Shown here piece by piece: positions 1-8,400 of a DNA stretch of 64,000 bases; the first letter of the stretch is position 1; each line of letters begins with the position of its first letter. A program made the position numbers and the translations under genes. Below the pieces are notes generated by a model. It saw only the letters and a program-made list of their open reading frames with translations, was not told the DNA's origin and made no database searches. This DNA is from an uncultured Bacteroidales bacterium (lineage in GTDB: Bacteria > Bacteroidota > Bacteroidia > Bacteroidales > Paludibacteraceae). The stretch lies in NCBI GenBank assembly GCA_900320865.1, contig ONTT01000007.1:60691-124690 (forward strand). The letters run 5' to 3'.

Positions 1-2241
1 GAGGTGGGTGAACGGCGTCTTCTGCCATATCATACCCGTCTGAACACGCAGATCCAAGTGACCGAAGGCAGAGAACCAGAAGCGCTTGTCGAAGAGGAAC
101 TCCGTACGATTGTAAATAAATCCGTCGCCGCCGTTATGACGGTCGTCCAGGTAACCCACGTAGTGCGTTAACTTCAGCGTAGGCGCATCTTTCTCCAAGG
201 CAAACGGACTAGGTACTCCCATACGGTCGATATAGACGCGGCTGCCCGGCGAATATTGGAATTCGACATATCCCTCGTAGTTGCGATACGAACCGATATT
301 CGTCATCGAATTGCTCCACGTAGAGTCAACCGGGTTCATCGTCCAGTTCATTCGCTCGTAGCGTAGCGAACCCGCGGCCTCGTTATTTGTGAAGTCAAAA
401 CCGGTCTTGATGGAGAATTTATTCCGCCACTCCTTCATATAATCCACTTTGGCATGGAAGACGTACTGCGCAAAAGGCATCGTCGGTGTACTCGTCGGGA
501 TGGACATCAAGATGTGGTCACGACGAATGACATCGGTTAACTGACCCGGCTCCTCTACGTCATACTGCGCGGAGAACTGAATATGATGGCGCAAACCGTC
601 ATAGGGCTGGTTCTTATGCTTGTCGAAGGTATAAACGAGAGTGGCGTTGTATTTGGGACGCAGGTCTTTCGTTCCGAAGGCTGCATAGCCGCGGAAGAAG
701 AACTGATCGTGCAGTTTAGCTGTACTTACGCCGCCGAAACGCAAACGGACACCCTCTAACATGTTCCAACTGATGAAGTTATAGATCGGTCCGATATCGA
801 ACTTACTATCGTACATCACAGACGAAGGCTTGGTCGGGATAAACTCCGTGGTTACCGAGTTCACAAACAGCGCCAGACTATTGAAGATCGGAGTGGAGGT
901 GAACTCATGCACAAGGTCCACTACGGAATTCTCATAGGGTGTCAGCGGTTCAGGACGAAGCGTCTGCCATGCATCAGCGTCGAGACGAACTGCCGTAGAG
1001 TCATTCGTCTCCACCTCATCGGCCGTCATACTGCTGAAAGTCTCCTTGGGAATCGGCGTCTCAAGATCCCAACCCGTGTAGATCTTTGTCTGACGCGCCA
1101 ACATGCCGCGTTTGTTGTTCAAGATATAGAACTTTGCATAGGTCGTCGTTCTATCCGGTGCCCAAAGACCGTTCTCCAACTGCTTATAACTATGCTCTAC
1201 CGAGTAGTTGCTCACGAAGTTCAGGTTGATCTCCGGAGGAACGTTAATAGCGTATTTCTTGAGTCGGAACGTGCTGTCGTTGACGATATAGAGGTGACCC
1301 GTAAAACCGTAACTCTCTGAGTTAACCGGCACGAAAGCAAGGTCAATACACGGATAGCCGTCCACCATGATGGTATCCATAATATAATACTGGTAGAAAG
1401 TGACCGCCAGGGTAGAGGAGAGCGGCGAGACGAAGCGGTTGAACAGCAGATTCATGCTGTTCTCGTTGATGTCCACGTCCTTGAAGATCGCATTCACGTT
1501 CTCTTGGAAACTGCCCGGCGAGATAATATCCTCCACACCGAAGATTCGCTTCTTCTGCAGGATCTTCTTCTCGCGGTGCGGTTTGCGTTGATAGTATTCT
1601 TCGTTGATGTGCTCGCGAATAGAAACCGTCACATTCGGATAGACACCCGTCGTATCGATGTATTTCTGCACGAATGAGAAGTTCTTCCAGAACGGCTTCT
1701 CCCAGTTCACCTGGATATTATCCAGCGCAAACGACATACGGCTGTAGGTCTGCGCAGTGTACTGGTCCACGGTACGTACGTTGAAAGAGTCTTTGTGGGC
1801 GATGACGTTCTTGATCAGCTCCACGGCCGGATTACCTTTGCGCTTGTAATCGCGTTTGCGGTTCTTCGGCGTCACGACGATATCTTGCAATCCGTACACA
1901 TCGGGCGTTAACTTAATCTTCACATCCTTGCGGTTCTGGCCTTTGCGAAGCGTTAACATCTCTGTCTTATAACCCAACATCTGGAAATTTATTGTGTTAT
2001 AGCCCGCGGTGTTGCTGATGGAGAAGTTACCGTCTATATCGGATGTCGTACCTATCTCCGAAGGAACCATACCTTTGTTACTGGTCGATTTGAGGAAGTA
2101 GATCTGCACGAAGGGCAGGGTCTCTCCTGTATCACCGTCCACTACAGTACCGGAAATACTCGTGCGCTGCTCTTCCTGCGCAAACGTAGGCAGGAACAAA
2201 AGGCACGATAAACAAACTAATATGTATTTGATCTGTTTCAC
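1..2241 (-). CDS. DUF5686-type outer-membrane protein with carboxypeptidase-regulatory-like domain (C-terminus beyond window)
   Basis: The frame is open from position 2241 to the left edge (747 codons), so the C-terminus is missing. The start is GTG at 2239-2241. It overlaps the stop of the upstream DAHP synthase gene as GTGA, which suggests translational coupling; I see no in-frame ATG nearby. The protein opens with a signal peptide ending FLPTFAQ, then a CarboxypepD_reg-like beta domain (about residues 25-110: ISGTVVDGDTGETLPFVQI, later VVTPKNRKRDYKRKGNP). A long region follows that matches my memory of DUF5686, rich in barrel-like strands. Such proteins are abundant outer-membrane proteins of unknown function in Bacteroidota. 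Family call from recognition only. Confidence 0.85.
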   Translation of the reverse strand, partial: MKQIKYILVCLSCLLFLPTFAQEEQRTSISGTVVDGDTGETLPFVQIYFLKSTSNKGMVPSEIGTTSDIDGNFSISNTAGYNTINFQMLGYKTEMLTLRKGQNRKDVKIKLTPDVYGLQDIVVTPKNRKRDYKRKGNPAVELIKNVIAHKDSFNVRTVDQYTAQTYSRMSFALDNIQVNWEKPFWKNFSFVQKYIDTTGVYPNVTVSIREHINEEYYQRKPHREKKILQKKRIFGVEDIISPGSFQENVNAIFKDVDINENSMNLLFNRFVSPLSSTLAVTFYQYYIMDTIMVDGYPCIDLAFVPVNSESYGFTGHLYIVNDSTFRLKKYAINVPPEINLNFVSNYSVEHSYKQLENGLWAPDRTTTYAKFYILNNKRGMLARQTKIYTGWDLETPIPKETFSSMTADEVETNDSTAVRLDADAWQTLRPEPLTPYENSVVDLVHEFTSTPIFNSLALFVNSVTTEFIPTKPSSVMYDSKFDIGPIYNFISWNMLEGVRLRFGGVSTAKLHDQFFFRGYAAFGTKDLRPKYNATLVYTFDKHKNQPYDGLRHHIQFSAQYDVEEPGQLTDVIRRDHILMSIPTSTPTMPFAQYVFHAKVDYMKEWRNKFSIKTGFDFTNNEAAGSLRYERMNWTMNPVDSTWSNSMTNIGSYRNYEGYVEFQYSPGSRVYIDRMGVPSPFALEKDAPTLKLTHYVGYLDDRHNGGDGFIYNRTEFLFDKRFWFSAFGHLDLRVQTGMIWQKTPFTHL

Positions 2242-3266
2242 TCTTGTTTTCTTAAACTCTCTTGGTGTATCAATTCCCAAATATGCAGCATAAAGTCCGT
2301 AGACAGACTTTTATCCTTTAATTCTTCATTCTTAATCTTTAATTTCTCTACAATCTGCTGATATCGCTCAGGCTGTAACGGAGCTACGCCGTGCGCTTTC
2401 TTCCATTTACCGATGCGCTCACTCACTTCCATGCGCGCAGCAATCGTGCCCCATAAGCGTTCATCCAATTCATCAATTTCCGCCCGCAGCCAATTCAGTT
2501 CTTTTGTTTCACCACCCATAGGAGATGATACCCTATCGGAGGCAAATATCTCCGCCAACCCCTTTGGAGTCAATTGCTGTGCATTGTCGGATAACGCAGA
2601 CTTCGGATCACAATGTACTTCCACCATCGCGCCATCCAAACCTAACTCTTCTATCTTCTGAATCAGTTCCGGCACTTTAGCCGCTTCACCGCTCATATGA
2701 CTCGGGTCCAGCAACATCGGTATGTCCGGTCGCGCCAACCGCACTTGATGCGCCATCGCCCAGCACGGCTGATGGTTACATCCACGATGAACCGCTATCA
2801 CCGGCACTCCCGTCTTTTCCAACCGCTCGATATTCCCGATCCATAAACCCGCATCGGCATTCACCGGATTTTTGATCAGAATCCCTTTAAAATTTCCATT
2901 CACCAATTTCCAATCTCCAATGGCGTCTGCTATCGCTTGCACAGCAAGTGGATTGGCTGACGACCTCGCTCCGATCCATAGATAGTCCATTCCCGCCTCC
3001 AGCGCTTTGGTTACATGTTCCGGTGTGGCCACTTCGGTCGCTACAGGCAACCCCAAACGCTGTTTCACTTCCTGCAACCATACCAAACCTTCTTCGCCTA
3101 CACCTTGAAACGTGTGCGGGCTCGTGCGCGGTTTCCATGCGCCCGCGCGATATATAAACGGTATCTCACCGCAAGCGTCTTTCAACTGACTCGCGGTGAG
3201 CAATACTTGTTCACGGCTCTCCGCCGCACAAGGACCCAGTATATAAATCGGTTTGTTGATGGACAA
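2238..3266 (-). CDS. aroF: Bifunctional DAHP synthase / chorismate mutase
   Basis: Makes 3-deoxy-D-arabino-heptulosonate 7-phosphate from phosphoenolpyruvate and erythrose 4-phosphate, the first step of the shikimate pathway. A C-terminal AroQ-type chorismate mutase (about residues 255-342) then acts on the branch to prephenate. The N-terminal part is the KDO8P-synthase-like beta-type barrel, with KPRTSP at residues 45-50, AVHRGCNH and DPSHMSG. The 342-residue length fits the Bacteroidales fusion. Two degenerate heptamer arrays lie inside the gene. One encodes the AIGDWKLVNG region; the other encodes a KLKIKNEELKDK stretch in the mutase domain. It overlaps the next gene by four bases and ends a three-gene run with the lipoprotein upstream. 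The paralog symbol is uncertain. Confidence 0.93.
   Translation of the reverse strand: MSINKPIYILGPCAAESREQVLLTASQLKDACGEIPFIYRAGAWKPRTSPHTFQGVGEEGLVWLQEVKQRLGLPVATEVATPEHVTKALEAGMDYLWIGARSSANPLAVQAIADAIGDWKLVNGNFKGILIKNPVNADAGLWIGNIERLEKTGVPVIAVHRGCNHQPCWAMAHQVRLARPDIPMLLDPSHMSGEAAKVPELIQKIEELGLDGAMVEVHCDPKSALSDNAQQLTPKGLAEIFASDRVSSPMGGETKELNWLRAEIDELDERLWGTIAARMEVSERIGKWKKAHGVAPLQPERYQQIVEKLKIKNEELKDKSLSTDFMLHIWELIHQESLRKQE
2313..2347. repeat. Heptamer array (5 units) in the chorismate mutase domain
   Basis: Units ATCCTTT, AATTCTT, CATTCTT, AATCTTT, AATTTCT. Read in frame as KIKNEELKDK. Confidence 0.8.
2891..2918. repeat. Heptamer array (4 units) in the DAHP synthase domain
   Basis: Units AATTTCC, ATTCACC, AATTTCC, AATCTCC; codes for the GDWKLVNGNFK region. 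Confidence 0.72.
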
Positions 3267-3269
3267 TCG

Positions 3270-3719
3270 TTAATAAGTGAGCTGCATTCGGAATACCATA
3301 GCATCCGGAGTGAAACCTTCGTAGTAGAAATCCGAAATCGTACAGAAGATCTCTACGAAACCGACTCCGAACGCAAAGTCAAGGTGCTGCTGGTAGTAAT
3401 AGGGAGTAGTCCCGCCATTCCCATCATCCAAATCTACCGAACGATAGGTCGTCTCCGGCAATGCCACCTGATACGCATTCGACGTGCCGCTGTTGTACTC
3501 GCGGTTGATACTCACCTCGCCATAGTTGTACGCACGAGCTGTTAACTCCGGTACATCGAAGTGGCAATAGAACATATTGGCCGATTGATCGAAGTCCCAT
3601 GCACTCTGTTTCACAACTAAATCAATTGTGCGTTTGTGCTTCGGCGTGTTCTCCGATTCGCAGGACGTGAAGCCCACAGCCAGCACTGCCAACAGGCAGA
3701 TAAAAAGATATTTTTTCAT
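3270..3719 (-). CDS. Small predicted lipoprotein, function unknown
   Basis: A 149-residue protein with a clear lipoprotein signal (MKKYLFICLLAVLAVGFTSC) and cysteine around residue 20, so probably membrane anchored. The rest is a compact beta-rich domain with many aromatic residues. I do not recognise a family, although small lipoproteins of this size are common in Bacteroidales. The start could instead be the ATG at 3737, six codons upstream; an AAAGG sits about ten bases before that one. A strong Bacteroides-type promoter lies at 3775-3806. The gene ends four bases before the aro gene and probably leads the operon with it and the DUF5686 gene. Confidence 0.75.
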   Translation of the reverse strand: MKKYLFICLLAVLAVGFTSCESENTPKHKRTIDLVVKQSAWDFDQSANMFYCHFDVPELTARAYNYGEVSINREYNSGTSNAYQVALPETTYRSVDLDDGNGGTTPYYYQQHLDFAFGVGFVEIFCTISDFYYEGFTPDAMVFRMQLTY

Positions 3720-3774
3720 AACGCTTTGGGTTAGCATTTTATTATTCCTTTCGGCTTTCAGCCGATTTTCGCTG

Positions 3775-3806
3775 CAAAAGTACTGCTTTTTTTTCACATA
3801 TGCAAA
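3775..3806 (-). promoter_or_regulatory. Promoter of the lipoprotein-aro-DUF5686 operon
   Basis: On the minus strand, TTTGCATATGTG (-33, 3806-3795) is followed by TACTTTTG (-7, 3782-3775). There are 20 bases between TTG and the -7 box. This is the Bacteroides sigma-ABfr layout. It diverges from the thrS promoter. Confidence 0.75.
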
Positions 3807-3830
3807 TTTTATACCAAAAATCGTATTTTA

Positions 3831-3862
3831 TTTGCATATATGCAAAATTTGTTGTACCTTTG
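3831..3862 (+). promoter_or_regulatory. thrS promoter with palindromic -33 region
   Basis: TTTGCATATATG (-33, from 3831) and TACCTTTG (-7, 3855-3862) are spaced by 20 bases. The -33 box lies inside the perfect 16-base palindrome TTTGCATATATGCAAA (3831-3846), which could also serve as an operator. Confidence 0.75.
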
Positions 3863-3928
3863 TGCCCGATTTTGGTGAAAGGGCAGTTGTGCGCCCCAAA
3901 CCGTAAACATTTGTAGGTTTATTAAAGT

Positions 3929-5872
3929 ATGATTAAAATTACATTTCCGGACGCTTCTGTCCGTGAGTTCGAGAGCGGTATCACGCCGCTCCAAATTGCT
4001 GAGTCGATCAGCTCTCGTTTAGCGCAAGATGTCCTTTGCGCATCAGTTAATGATCAAATAGTTGAGCTCAACCAACCTATCGAGCAAGACGCCGCTATCA
4101 AGCTCCATAAGTGGGAGGATGCGGAGGCAAAACATGCTTTCTGGCATACCTCTTCTCACTTGATGGCCGAGGCACTGCAGGAACTCTATCCGGGTATCCA
4201 ATTCGGTATTGGTCCTGCCATCGAAAACGGTTTCTATTACGACGTGATGCCGCCTGAGGGTGTGGTCATCAACGATACGTGCTTTGCCGCCATCGAGAAT
4301 AAAATGATGGAGCTTCGTGCGCGTAAAGAATCGCTCGTCAAGAAGTCCATCGCCAAAGCCGACGCCCTCAAGTCTTTCGGCGACAAAGGGCAGACGTATA
4401 AATGCGAACTGATTTCGGAGCTCGAAGACGGACATATCTCCACCTATACGCAAGGTAACTTCACCGACCTTTGCCGCGGTCCGCACTTGCTTTCTACCGA
4501 ACCGATCAAGGCGGTCAAAGTGCTCTCCTGCTCCGCCGCTTATTGGCGTGGCGATGAGAAACGTCCGATGATGACCCGTATATACGGTATCTCGTTCCCC
4601 AAGAAAGCGATGTTGGATGAATACCTTGCCCTGCTCGAAGAAGCGAAGAAACGAGACCACCGTAAGATAGGTAAAGAACTCGAGCTCTTTATGTTCTCTG
4701 ATATGGTCGGCAAAGGTCTTCCTATCTGGCTGCCGAAAGGAACGGCTCTTCGTTTGCGTCTGGAGGACTTCCTTAAGAAGATTCAAAAACGCTACGGCTA
4801 CCAGCAGGTGATCACGCCGCATATCGGTTCCAAGCAGCTGTATATGACTTCCGGCCACTGGGATCACTACGGCAAGGACTCCTTCCAGCCGATCACGACG
4901 CCGGAGGAAGGCGAGGTCTATATGCTCAAACCGATGAACTGCCCTCACCACTGCGCGATTTACAAGAACAGCCCGAAGAGTTACAAGGATCTGCCTTTCC
5001 GCTGTGCGGAGTTCGGTACCGTTTATCGCTACGAGCAATCCGGTGAGCTCCACGGACTCACCCGCGTGCGTTCGTTCACGCAAGACGATGCCCACATCTT
5101 CTGCCGTCCCGACCAGGTAAAGCAGGAGTTCATCCGCGTTATGGAGATCATCAACATCATCTTCAAAGCCCTGAACTTCGAGAACTACGAAGCGCAGATC
5201 TCTCTTCGTGACCCGAAGAACACCACGAAATATGTAGGTTCGGACGAGATCTGGGAGCACGCAGAGAATGCCATCCGTGAGGCATGTAAAGAGATGAACC
5301 TGCCGGTTACGGAGGTAGAAGGCGAGGCGGCTTTCTATGGTCCGAAACTCGACTTCATGGTCAAGGATGCTCTCGGCCGTCGTTGGCAATTAGGTACCAT
5401 CCAAGTGGACTATAACCTGCCGGAGCGTTTCGAACTCGAATATACGGGCGAAGACAACCAGAAGCATCGTCCGGTGATGATTCACCGTGCGCCGTTTGGT
5501 TCAATGGAGCGTTTCGTAGCGGTGCTCATCGAGCATACGGCCGGTAAGTTCCCGTTGTGGCTCACGCCTGATCAGGCTGTCGTTTTGCCGATCTCCGAGA
5601 AGTCGAATGACTACGCTTGGAAAGTCAAAGAGATTCTTGAGCAACAGGATGTACGTGTCATCGTAGATGACCGTAACGAGAAACTCGGCCGTAAGATCCG
5701 CGATAACGAATTGAAACGTATTCCGTACATGCTTATCGTCGGTGAGAAAGAGGCGGAACAAGGTCTCGTTTCCGTGCGTCAACAGGGCGCGGAAGAGAAG
5801 GGCCAGATGACCATTCAGGAGTTCGCAGATTTTATTAACGATACTGTCAAAAAGCAGATGAATGCATACTAA
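3929..5872 (+). CDS. thrS: Threonyl-tRNA synthetase
   Basis: Charges tRNA-Thr with threonine in the cytoplasm. The 647 residues show the full class II architecture. An N-terminal TGS domain spans about 1-61. The editing (SAD) domain carries HTSSH at residues 73-77. The catalytic core has the zinc cysteine in NCPHHC (Cys338), motif 2 around [18 protein letters not shown] and motif 3 near [11 protein letters not shown], and a C-terminal anticodon-binding domain starts at about 545. The promoter is at 3831-3862, leaving a leader of about 60 bases. In many bacteria thrS is followed by infC-rpmI-rplT. Here it is followed by three uncharacterised genes instead. Confidence 0.98.
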   Translation: MIKITFPDASVREFESGITPLQIAESISSRLAQDVLCASVNDQIVELNQPIEQDAAIKLHKWEDAEAKHAFWHTSSHLMAEALQELYPGIQFGIGPAIENGFYYDVMPPEGVVINDTCFAAIENKMMELRARKESLVKKSIAKADALKSFGDKGQTYKCELISELEDGHISTYTQGNFTDLCRGPHLLSTEPIKAVKVLSCSAAYWRGDEKRPMMTRIYGISFPKKAMLDEYLALLEEAKKRDHRKIGKELELFMFSDMVGKGLPIWLPKGTALRLRLEDFLKKIQKRYGYQQVITPHIGSKQLYMTSGHWDHYGKDSFQPITTPEEGEVYMLKPMNCPHHCAIYKNSPKSYKDLPFRCAEFGTVYRYEQSGELHGLTRVRSFTQDDAHIFCRPDQVKQEFIRVMEIINIIFKALNFENYEAQISLRDPKNTTKYVGSDEIWEHAENAIREACKEMNLPVTEVEGEAAFYGPKLDFMVKDALGRRWQLGTIQVDYNLPERFELEYTGEDNQKHRPVMIHRAPFGSMERFVAVLIEHTAGKFPLWLTPDQAVVLPISEKSNDYAWKVKEILEQQDVRVIVDDRNEKLGRKIRDNELKRIPYMLIVGEKEAEQGLVSVRQQGAEEKGQMTIQEFADFINDTVKKQMNAY

Positions 5873-5925
5873 GATGTTTCAAATGGACACAAAATGCACT
5901 TTTTTTGAAAAAAAATGACATAAAA

Positions 5926-5957
5926 TTTGTGTATTTGAAAACTTTATAGTATCTTTG
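5926..5957 (+). promoter_or_regulatory. Promoter upstream of the 6037 gene
   Basis: TTTGTGTATTTG (-33, from 5926) and TATCTTTG (-7, 5950-5957) with 20-base spacing. The three-gene unit after thrS thus has its own promoter and a leader of about 70 bases. Confidence 0.72.
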
Positions 5958-6036
5958 CGCCATAAACGGAAAGTTCCCGAACCGCCGTGAAAGGAAGTAG
6001 GGGCTATACATATAACTTTTAATCTCTATTATCATT

Positions 6037-6477
6037 ATGGCAGATCAATTAAAATCTGGTCTCATTCTGAAAGAGGGTGAGAAATTAGTCATTGAGTTGG
6101 AAGCTGAAATGTGGGCTACCAGCCAGAACCCTATCGCTAAAGCTATTGGACAAATTCGCAAGATTATTGGAGGATTACTCGGTAGCAAGCGCCAAGGTTA
6201 CATCGTGATTACCGACAAGCGCGTTGTTGAAATCGTTGAATTCAAAGCTTGCTGGGTTTTCAACCTCGGTAAGAATGTGAAGTATGTATTGCCGAGCAGT
6301 GTGAAAGAGGTAGGTTACACCAAGGAGGGTACTTGCTTCGGTTGCTTCTGCCAGGCTTATAACCTCTACTACGATGCGTTTACTCAGCGTACTTCTGTCC
6401 TCCTCCCGGTTCAAGAAGAGGCTGAGGCTCAGAAGATCGTTGATGCTTTCTACAAAGCTATTAGCGCAGCACAGTAA
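6037..6477 (+). CDS. Conserved-looking small protein with possible PH-like fold
   Basis: A 146-residue soluble protein with no signal peptide. The middle (GYIVITDKRVVEI, then alternating strands) and the C-terminal amphipathic helix resemble bacterial PH-like domains that sit at the membrane, but the match is only by eye. A cysteine-rich patch (CFGCFCQAY, around residues 107-116) is notable and could be a metal site or a lipidation-like site. It leads a three-gene unit whose other two products look membrane embedded, so a shared membrane role is possible. Function unknown. Confidence 0.6.
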   Translation: MADQLKSGLILKEGEKLVIELEAEMWATSQNPIAKAIGQIRKIIGGLLGSKRQGYIVITDKRVVEIVEFKACWVFNLGKNVKYVLPSSVKEVGYTKEGTCFGCFCQAYNLYYDAFTQRTSVLLPVQEEAEAQKIVDAFYKAISAAQ

Positions 6478-6480
6478 TTC

Positions 6481-6909
6481 ATGAGACACCCGATCTCGAC
6501 TTTTCCGAGATTTATGTATCTCAATGCATATGCCTTTCTCCTCCTTTTGGTGGGGATAGGCATTATGCTTTTACCGGGTTACCGTATCTCCTGGTGGCTG
6601 CTTGTTCCGCAGGCTATCGTCGCTATTCCGTGCTTCAAAGGTGCCTCTACCATCTTTGCTTCCTGGAAGGATAAAAAACGTAAATACGACCTGCTCATGC
6701 AACGGAATGCCGAGCAGTTTCGCCCCGATACCTTCACGGAGTTTATGCATGCTCCGTGCGGAAGACTCTTGACGAAGATTGTTCTTGAAGACATGAATTG
6801 TCCCGAGCGCTATAGAGAACTCAAGCACTTGCGGCAACCGTTCATCAAGCAATTGCGCAAGAACTGCCAGCCGCGCAAACACACCGTGTACGTGAACCCC
6901 AATATTTAA
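6481..6909 (+). CDS. Small membrane protein, function unknown
   Basis: A 142-residue protein starting three bases after the previous stop. Two hydrophobic helices near the N-terminus (about residues 13-32 and 38-58) are followed by a basic, probably cytoplasmic tail with conserved-looking HAPCGRLL and MNCPERYRELK segments containing single cysteines. I recognise no family. The tight spacing with both neighbours suggests one transcript. Confidence 0.6.
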   Translation: MRHPISTFPRFMYLNAYAFLLLLVGIGIMLLPGYRISWWLLVPQAIVAIPCFKGASTIFASWKDKKRKYDLLMQRNAEQFRPDTFTEFMHAPCGRLLTKIVLEDMNCPERYRELKHLRQPFIKQLRKNCQPRKHTVYVNPNI

Positions 6910-6928
6910 TCCTCAAATTATTCCTAAT

Positions 6929-7612
6929 ATGAGTACTTTCCTCGTTGTCCTTTTTGCGCTGCTCGTTCCGGCGTTATTTATCCTGTTTATATGGTTCTTA
7001 ATCGCACCGATGAAGTCTTCGTATAAACCATGGCTGATTGCTATTGCCATCATCGGACTGATTCTCTGCGAGGGACTCTTTATCCTCGCGGCGCGTATTC
7101 CATCCAGTGCCGATAAACTCATTGAGACCGGTATCGCAGGCATGGAGGAGCATATTAACCAAATTAATCCGGACTATATCAATAAGGAACTTCCTACAGC
7201 GGATATTCAGAATGTCCTGAAGGATACCAAGATGCTGGACTCCTATATAGACGATGCACCGAATGCGCGTCTTGTGGTGCGTCTCATCGGTGCAGGTGCG
7301 TATATCCAATATGTAACGTCTTTCAGCAAGAGTCTCGATGCCAACATCGAAGAGATGAAAGCAGAAGGCATACCTGTTACCATTCACACTGTATTCGAGC
7401 GTATTCATCAGAAGAGCGAAGCTCCGATCCTCAAGGCCGCCAAGATCCTGGAGATCATCGTGCTGGTAATCACCGGAATTCTCCTTATAGCGCTCTTGAT
7501 CGTTTGGGCATACATAAAGAAAGACGCAGCTTATCTTGATAATCCGCGTGTTACCGTGATTGAGCAGTCGGATGAGATTGAAACGGGACATAACCGTCCT
7601 CGTGGAGAATAA
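6929..7612 (+). CDS. Membrane protein, function unknown
   Basis: A 227-residue protein with two N-terminal membrane segments (about residues 5-25 and 33-54), a long extracytoplasmic helical region of about 115 residues, and a third membrane segment near residues 172-194. The short tail is charged. No enzymatic motif is visible. It closes the unit that starts at 6037 and converges on the TrmH gene, with only two bases between them. Confidence 0.6.
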   Translation: MSTFLVVLFALLVPALFILFIWFLIAPMKSSYKPWLIAIAIIGLILCEGLFILAARIPSSADKLIETGIAGMEEHINQINPDYINKELPTADIQNVLKDTKMLDSYIDDAPNARLVVRLIGAGAYIQYVTSFSKSLDANIEEMKAEGIPVTIHTVFERIHQKSEAPILKAAKILEIIVLVITGILLIALLIVWAYIKKDAAYLDNPRVTVIEQSDEIETGHNRPRGE

Positions 7613-7614
7613 GC

Positions 7615-8325
7615 TTACCTGCGAAACTCCGCTAAGACAATAGCGGTAGCAATAGATACGTTAAGGCTTTCGATAACATCGGAGGCCTTTTCGTTTGGAT
7701 AACTCGGAATACGAACAGGGTGGGTTATTAACTTTCTAACCTCTTGTGAAATCCCGTTTCCTTCATTACCCATTACGATGATACCCGTTTTGGGAAGTCG
7801 GCTTTCGTACATGTTCTCTCCTTCAAGAAGTGTGCCGATAATCGGACATTCTTGTTTTGCAAGCCATTCCGCCAAATCCACATAGTGGATGCGAACGCGA
7901 CATAGTGCACCCATCGTCGCTTGAACTACTTTCGGGTTATAACAGTCAGCGGTATCCTTTGAGCACACGATATCATGCACTCCAAACCAGTCGCAGGTAC
8001 GTATGATGGTTCCTAAATTTCCCGGATCTTGGATGCCGTCTAACGCGATCACTAAATCATCCATCATCCATCCAACTTCTTCCATCGGACGTTTGCGAAA
8101 AACGCCCACTATGCCTTGTGGCGTTTTTAAGCCGCTCATCTGCTCAATATCCGTACGAGAAGCATTCTCGCCTTCGCGATACAAATGAACGAGTTCGAAT
8201 GATTTGCGCAGTTCCTCTACGCATTTTGCTCCCTCGGCAACGAATAAACCCAGTTCGTCACGGTTCTTTTTTAACTGCAAACTTTTTACAAGTTTGATCT
8301 GCGATTTAGTTACTTTTTCCATCAT
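7615..8325 (-). CDS. TrmH/SpoU family RNA 2'-O-methyltransferase
   Basis: Probably methylates a ribose 2'-OH of rRNA or tRNA using S-adenosylmethionine. The 236 residues have an N-terminal substrate-binding domain (LFVAEGAKCVEEL) and the SPOUT knot motifs DPGNLGTIIRTCDWFG, VMGNEGNGIS and SLNVSIATAIVLAEF. The target base cannot be deduced. It is transcribed from its own promoter at 8343-8373, divergent from the TamL operon. This is one of two SpoU-family genes in the window; the other is at 56091. Confidence 0.9.
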   Translation of the reverse strand: MMEKVTKSQIKLVKSLQLKKNRDELGLFVAEGAKCVEELRKSFELVHLYREGENASRTDIEQMSGLKTPQGIVGVFRKRPMEEVGWMMDDLVIALDGIQDPGNLGTIIRTCDWFGVHDIVCSKDTADCYNPKVVQATMGALCRVRIHYVDLAEWLAKQECPIIGTLLEGENMYESRLPKTGIIVMGNEGNGISQEVRKLITHPVRIPSYPNEKASDVIESLNVSIATAIVLAEFRR

Positions 8326-8342
8326 AACACCGAAAATCGCTA

Positions 8343-8373
8343 CAAAAGTAGTAAAAAATTTTGATATATCAAA
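8343..8373 (-). promoter_or_regulatory. TrmH promoter, sharing a palindrome with the opposite promoter
   Basis: On the minus strand TTTGATATATC is followed after 19 bases by TACTTTTG (8350-8343). The -33 box is one half of the palindrome at 8359-8374; the other half serves the plus-strand promoter. Confidence 0.7.
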
Positions 8374-8390
8374 ATATTTTTGTAATTTTG
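8360..8390 (+). promoter_or_regulatory. tamL operon promoter
   Basis: TTTGATATATC (from 8360) and TAATTTTG (8383-8390), 19-base spacing. The first ATG is only ten bases after the -7 box, so the message may have almost no leader. Confidence 0.7.
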
Positions 8391-8400
8391 CACGCTAATT

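Noticed and set aside
907-1320. Small plus-strand frames at 907-1591
   Set aside because: They lie opposite the DUF5686 frame that is open from 2241 to the window edge.
4043-5389. 448-codon open frame antisense to thrS
   Set aside because: It lies fully within a clear thrS gene, has no promoter or start context and no recognisable domain. Codon bias on the other strand explains it.
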